Positions 5,658 through 6,908 of a stretch of DNA of 6,908 nt are shown here, in pieces; within the stretch, counting starts at the first letter, position 1, and each line of letters opens with the position of its first letter. The notes under the pieces were generated by a model. The model was not told the origin of the DNA. It was given only the letters and a program-made list of their open reading frames with translations, and made no database searches. Source of the DNA: Pyrinomonadaceae bacterium (lineage in GTDB: Bacteria > Acidobacteriota > Blastocatellia > Pyrinomonadales > Pyrinomonadaceae); assembly GCA_013812565.1 (NCBI GenBank), contig JACCTF010000228.1:1-6908 (forward strand), in the 5' to 3' direction. A program made the position numbers and the translations under genes.

Positions 5658-6908
5658 ATGAGTGATGTGGCAGTTCGCATTGAAGGAATATCTAAACGCT
5701 ACCATATCGGCAGCCCGGAGCTTGATTGGTACAAAACCCTGCGGGGTACTTTGACCAAAGCCGCAATGGCTCCGGTTCGGGCGCTTCGTTCCAACCTCCG
5801 ACGTCTCAAAAACGGTTCCGATGAAGACACCATCTGGGCACTGAAAGATGTTGGCTTGGAAGTGAAGGAAGGCGAAGTCGTGGGTCTGATCGGCCACAAC
5901 GGCGCGGGCAAAAGTACCTTGCTCAAAATCCTTTCCCGCATCACCGAACCGACGGAAGGCTATGCGGAAATCCACGGCCGGATCAGCTCGTTGCTGGAAG
6001 TGGGAACGGGCTTTCACGCCGAGCTGAGCGGGCGGGAGAACCTCTACCTAAACGGCGCCATCCTGGGAATGAAGAAGGCGGAGATCAAGCGCAAGTTTGA
6101 TGAGATCGTGGCTTTCGCCGGGGTGGGGAAGTTCATCGACACGCCGGTGAAGCATTATTCGAGCGGCATGTATTTACGCTTAGCCTTTGCCGTTACCGCC
6201 CACTTAGAGCCTGAAATTCTGCTGGTGGACGAGGTGCTGGCAGTGGGCGATGCGGAATTCCAGAAGAAGTGTCTTGGGAAGATGGGCGACGTGGCGAGCC
6301 AAGGCAAAACAGTCATTTTGGTGAGCCACAACATGGCGGCGATCACAAACTTATGCGCTAAGACTGCTGTACTTAAAGCCGGACGACTCGATTTCTTCGG
6401 CGACACGCAATCGGCAATGGCCGAGTACATCAATGCTTTGCCGGGCGACGTCTCACCCGACCTGTCACAGCGCGACGACCGCGAGGGGTGGGGAAGAAGA
6501 GCCCGGCTCCAGAGAATGACGCTCCTTGATAGAGACGGCTCACCAAAGGAGGTCGTGCAGTCAGGGGAACCGTTGATCATTGCGATGGAGTATCTTTCTT
6601 CGGACGGCAGACCTTTAGAGAGCGCCCTTTTCGAAGTGAAGATAACGACCCAGTTCGGCGAACTATTATTCACCCTATCGACTCACCTTACCGGGCAAAA
6701 TTTCAATCATCTGCCGGGCCACGGAACCGTCTATTGTTACGTTCCAGCGTTTCTCGTGGCTCCCGGCCTTTATAATACGTCCGTGTTCCTTTATGTGAAC
6801 AACGGCATTGAAGATCGTATCCACAATGCGAGTCGCATCACGGTGATCGAGGGCGATTTCTTCGGCTCGGGAAAGGCCGTGGAGAAGAAAAAACACGGGA
6901 CCCTGATG
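5658..6908 (+). CDS. wzt: Wzt-type polysaccharide ABC transporter ATP-binding protein, C-terminal end cut by window
   Basis: This is the ATPase subunit that powers glycan export with the permease at 68-955. The frame is open for 417 codons to the window edge with no stop. The nucleotide-binding domain (about 5-250) shows Walker A GHNGAGKST (79-87), SSLLEVGTGFHAELSGREN (110-128) in the Q-loop region with no glutamine at the usual place (common in Wzt proteins), signature YSSGMYLRLAF (167-177), Walker B ILLVDEVLAVGD (187-198) and switch histidine SHNM (223-226). Residues 22-57 hold the basic extension (starting at DWYKTLR) before the Walker A strand, found in many polysaccharide-export ATPases. 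After a linker (about 260-280), residues 281-405 resemble the beta-sandwich Wzt C-terminal domain that binds the finished glycan in ABC-exported O-antigens, with VAPGLYNTSVFLY (367-379) and EGDFFGSGK (398-406). By family habit only some ten residues should be missing. Exporter class is sure; cargo recognition is inferred. Confidence 0.93.
   Translation, partial: MSDVAVRIEGISKRYHIGSPELDWYKTLRGTLTKAAMAPVRALRSNLRRLKNGSDEDTIWALKDVGLEVKEGEVVGLIGHNGAGKSTLLKILSRITEPTEGYAEIHGRISSLLEVGTGFHAELSGRENLYLNGAILGMKKAEIKRKFDEIVAFAGVGKFIDTPVKHYSSGMYLRLAFAVTAHLEPEILLVDEVLAVGDAEFQKKCLGKMGDVASQGKTVILVSHNMAAITNLCAKTAVLKAGRLDFFGDTQSAMAEYINALPGDVSPDLSQRDDREGWGRRARLQRMTLLDRDGSPKEVVQSGEPLIIAMEYLSSDGRPLESALFEVKITTQFGELLFTLSTHLTGQNFNHLPGHGTVYCYVPAFLVAPGLYNTSVFLYVNNGIEDRIHNASRITVIEGDFFGSGKAVEKKKHGTLM

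Noticed and set aside
6840..6848. ACGGTGATC repeats the first nine bases of the window
   Set aside because: A nine-base match over nearly 7 kb is readily due to chance, and at 6840 it encodes TVI within the Wzt C-terminal domain. There is no sign of a duplication.
1..6908. Transposon, CRISPR, tRNA or transcription terminator
   Set aside because: I saw no terminal inverted repeats, regularly spaced repeats, cloverleaf or hairpin with a T-run. Coding sequence fills almost the whole window.

Overview
The window is one co-directional, gapless operon fragment (all genes on +) for making and exporting a surface polysaccharide that probably carries a nonulosonic (sialic-acid-like) sugar. It reads like accessory cell-envelope DNA from a moderately GC-rich bacterium. 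The ABC-dependent exporter with a Wzt-type extended ATPase suggests a Gram-negative or other diderm, but the sequence does not fix a phylum and I do not name one.

Layout: (1) 1-67, a short leader that may hold the last codons of an upstream gene, closed by tandem stops. (2) 68-955, a Wzm-type ABC-2 permease. (3) 965-2032, a NeuB-family nonulosonate synthase with a C-terminal SAF domain. (4) 2032-3186, a NeuC-type hydrolysing UDP-GlcNAc 2-epimerase. (5) 3189-3914, a NeuA-type CMP-nonulosonate cytidylyltransferase. (6) 3917-5653, an AsnB-like glutamine-dependent amidotransferase. (7) 5658 to the window end, a Wzt-type ATPase with the start and most of a C-terminal glycan-binding domain, cut by the window edge. 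Successive genes are separated by 9 bases or fewer, or overlap by 1 base, so translational coupling is likely. There is no intergenic stretch over 300 bases, and I see no RNA gene, CRISPR, insertion sequence or terminator.

How the parts fit: NeuC, NeuB and NeuA are by family enough to turn UDP-GlcNAc into ManNAc, then Neu5Ac, then CMP-Neu5Ac. The CMP-sugar would be used by a glycosyltransferase, which must lie outside the window. AsnB would amidate a carboxylate, possibly on a uronic or nonulosonic acid of the glycan. Wzm and Wzt would carry the lipid-linked chain across the inner membrane. Two things stand out. The exporter's two subunit genes are split by the sugar-acid and amidotransferase genes. 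The enzymes also carry substitutions at usually conserved active-site positions: HDGS in NeuB, ADRYE in NeuC, NID in NeuA and DGQGMDE in AsnB. The product may therefore not be plain Neu5Ac, and AsnB may not be a plain asparagine synthetase. Two start codons called by simple ORF extension (GTG 959 and TTG 3911) should be moved to ATG 965 and ATG 3917.
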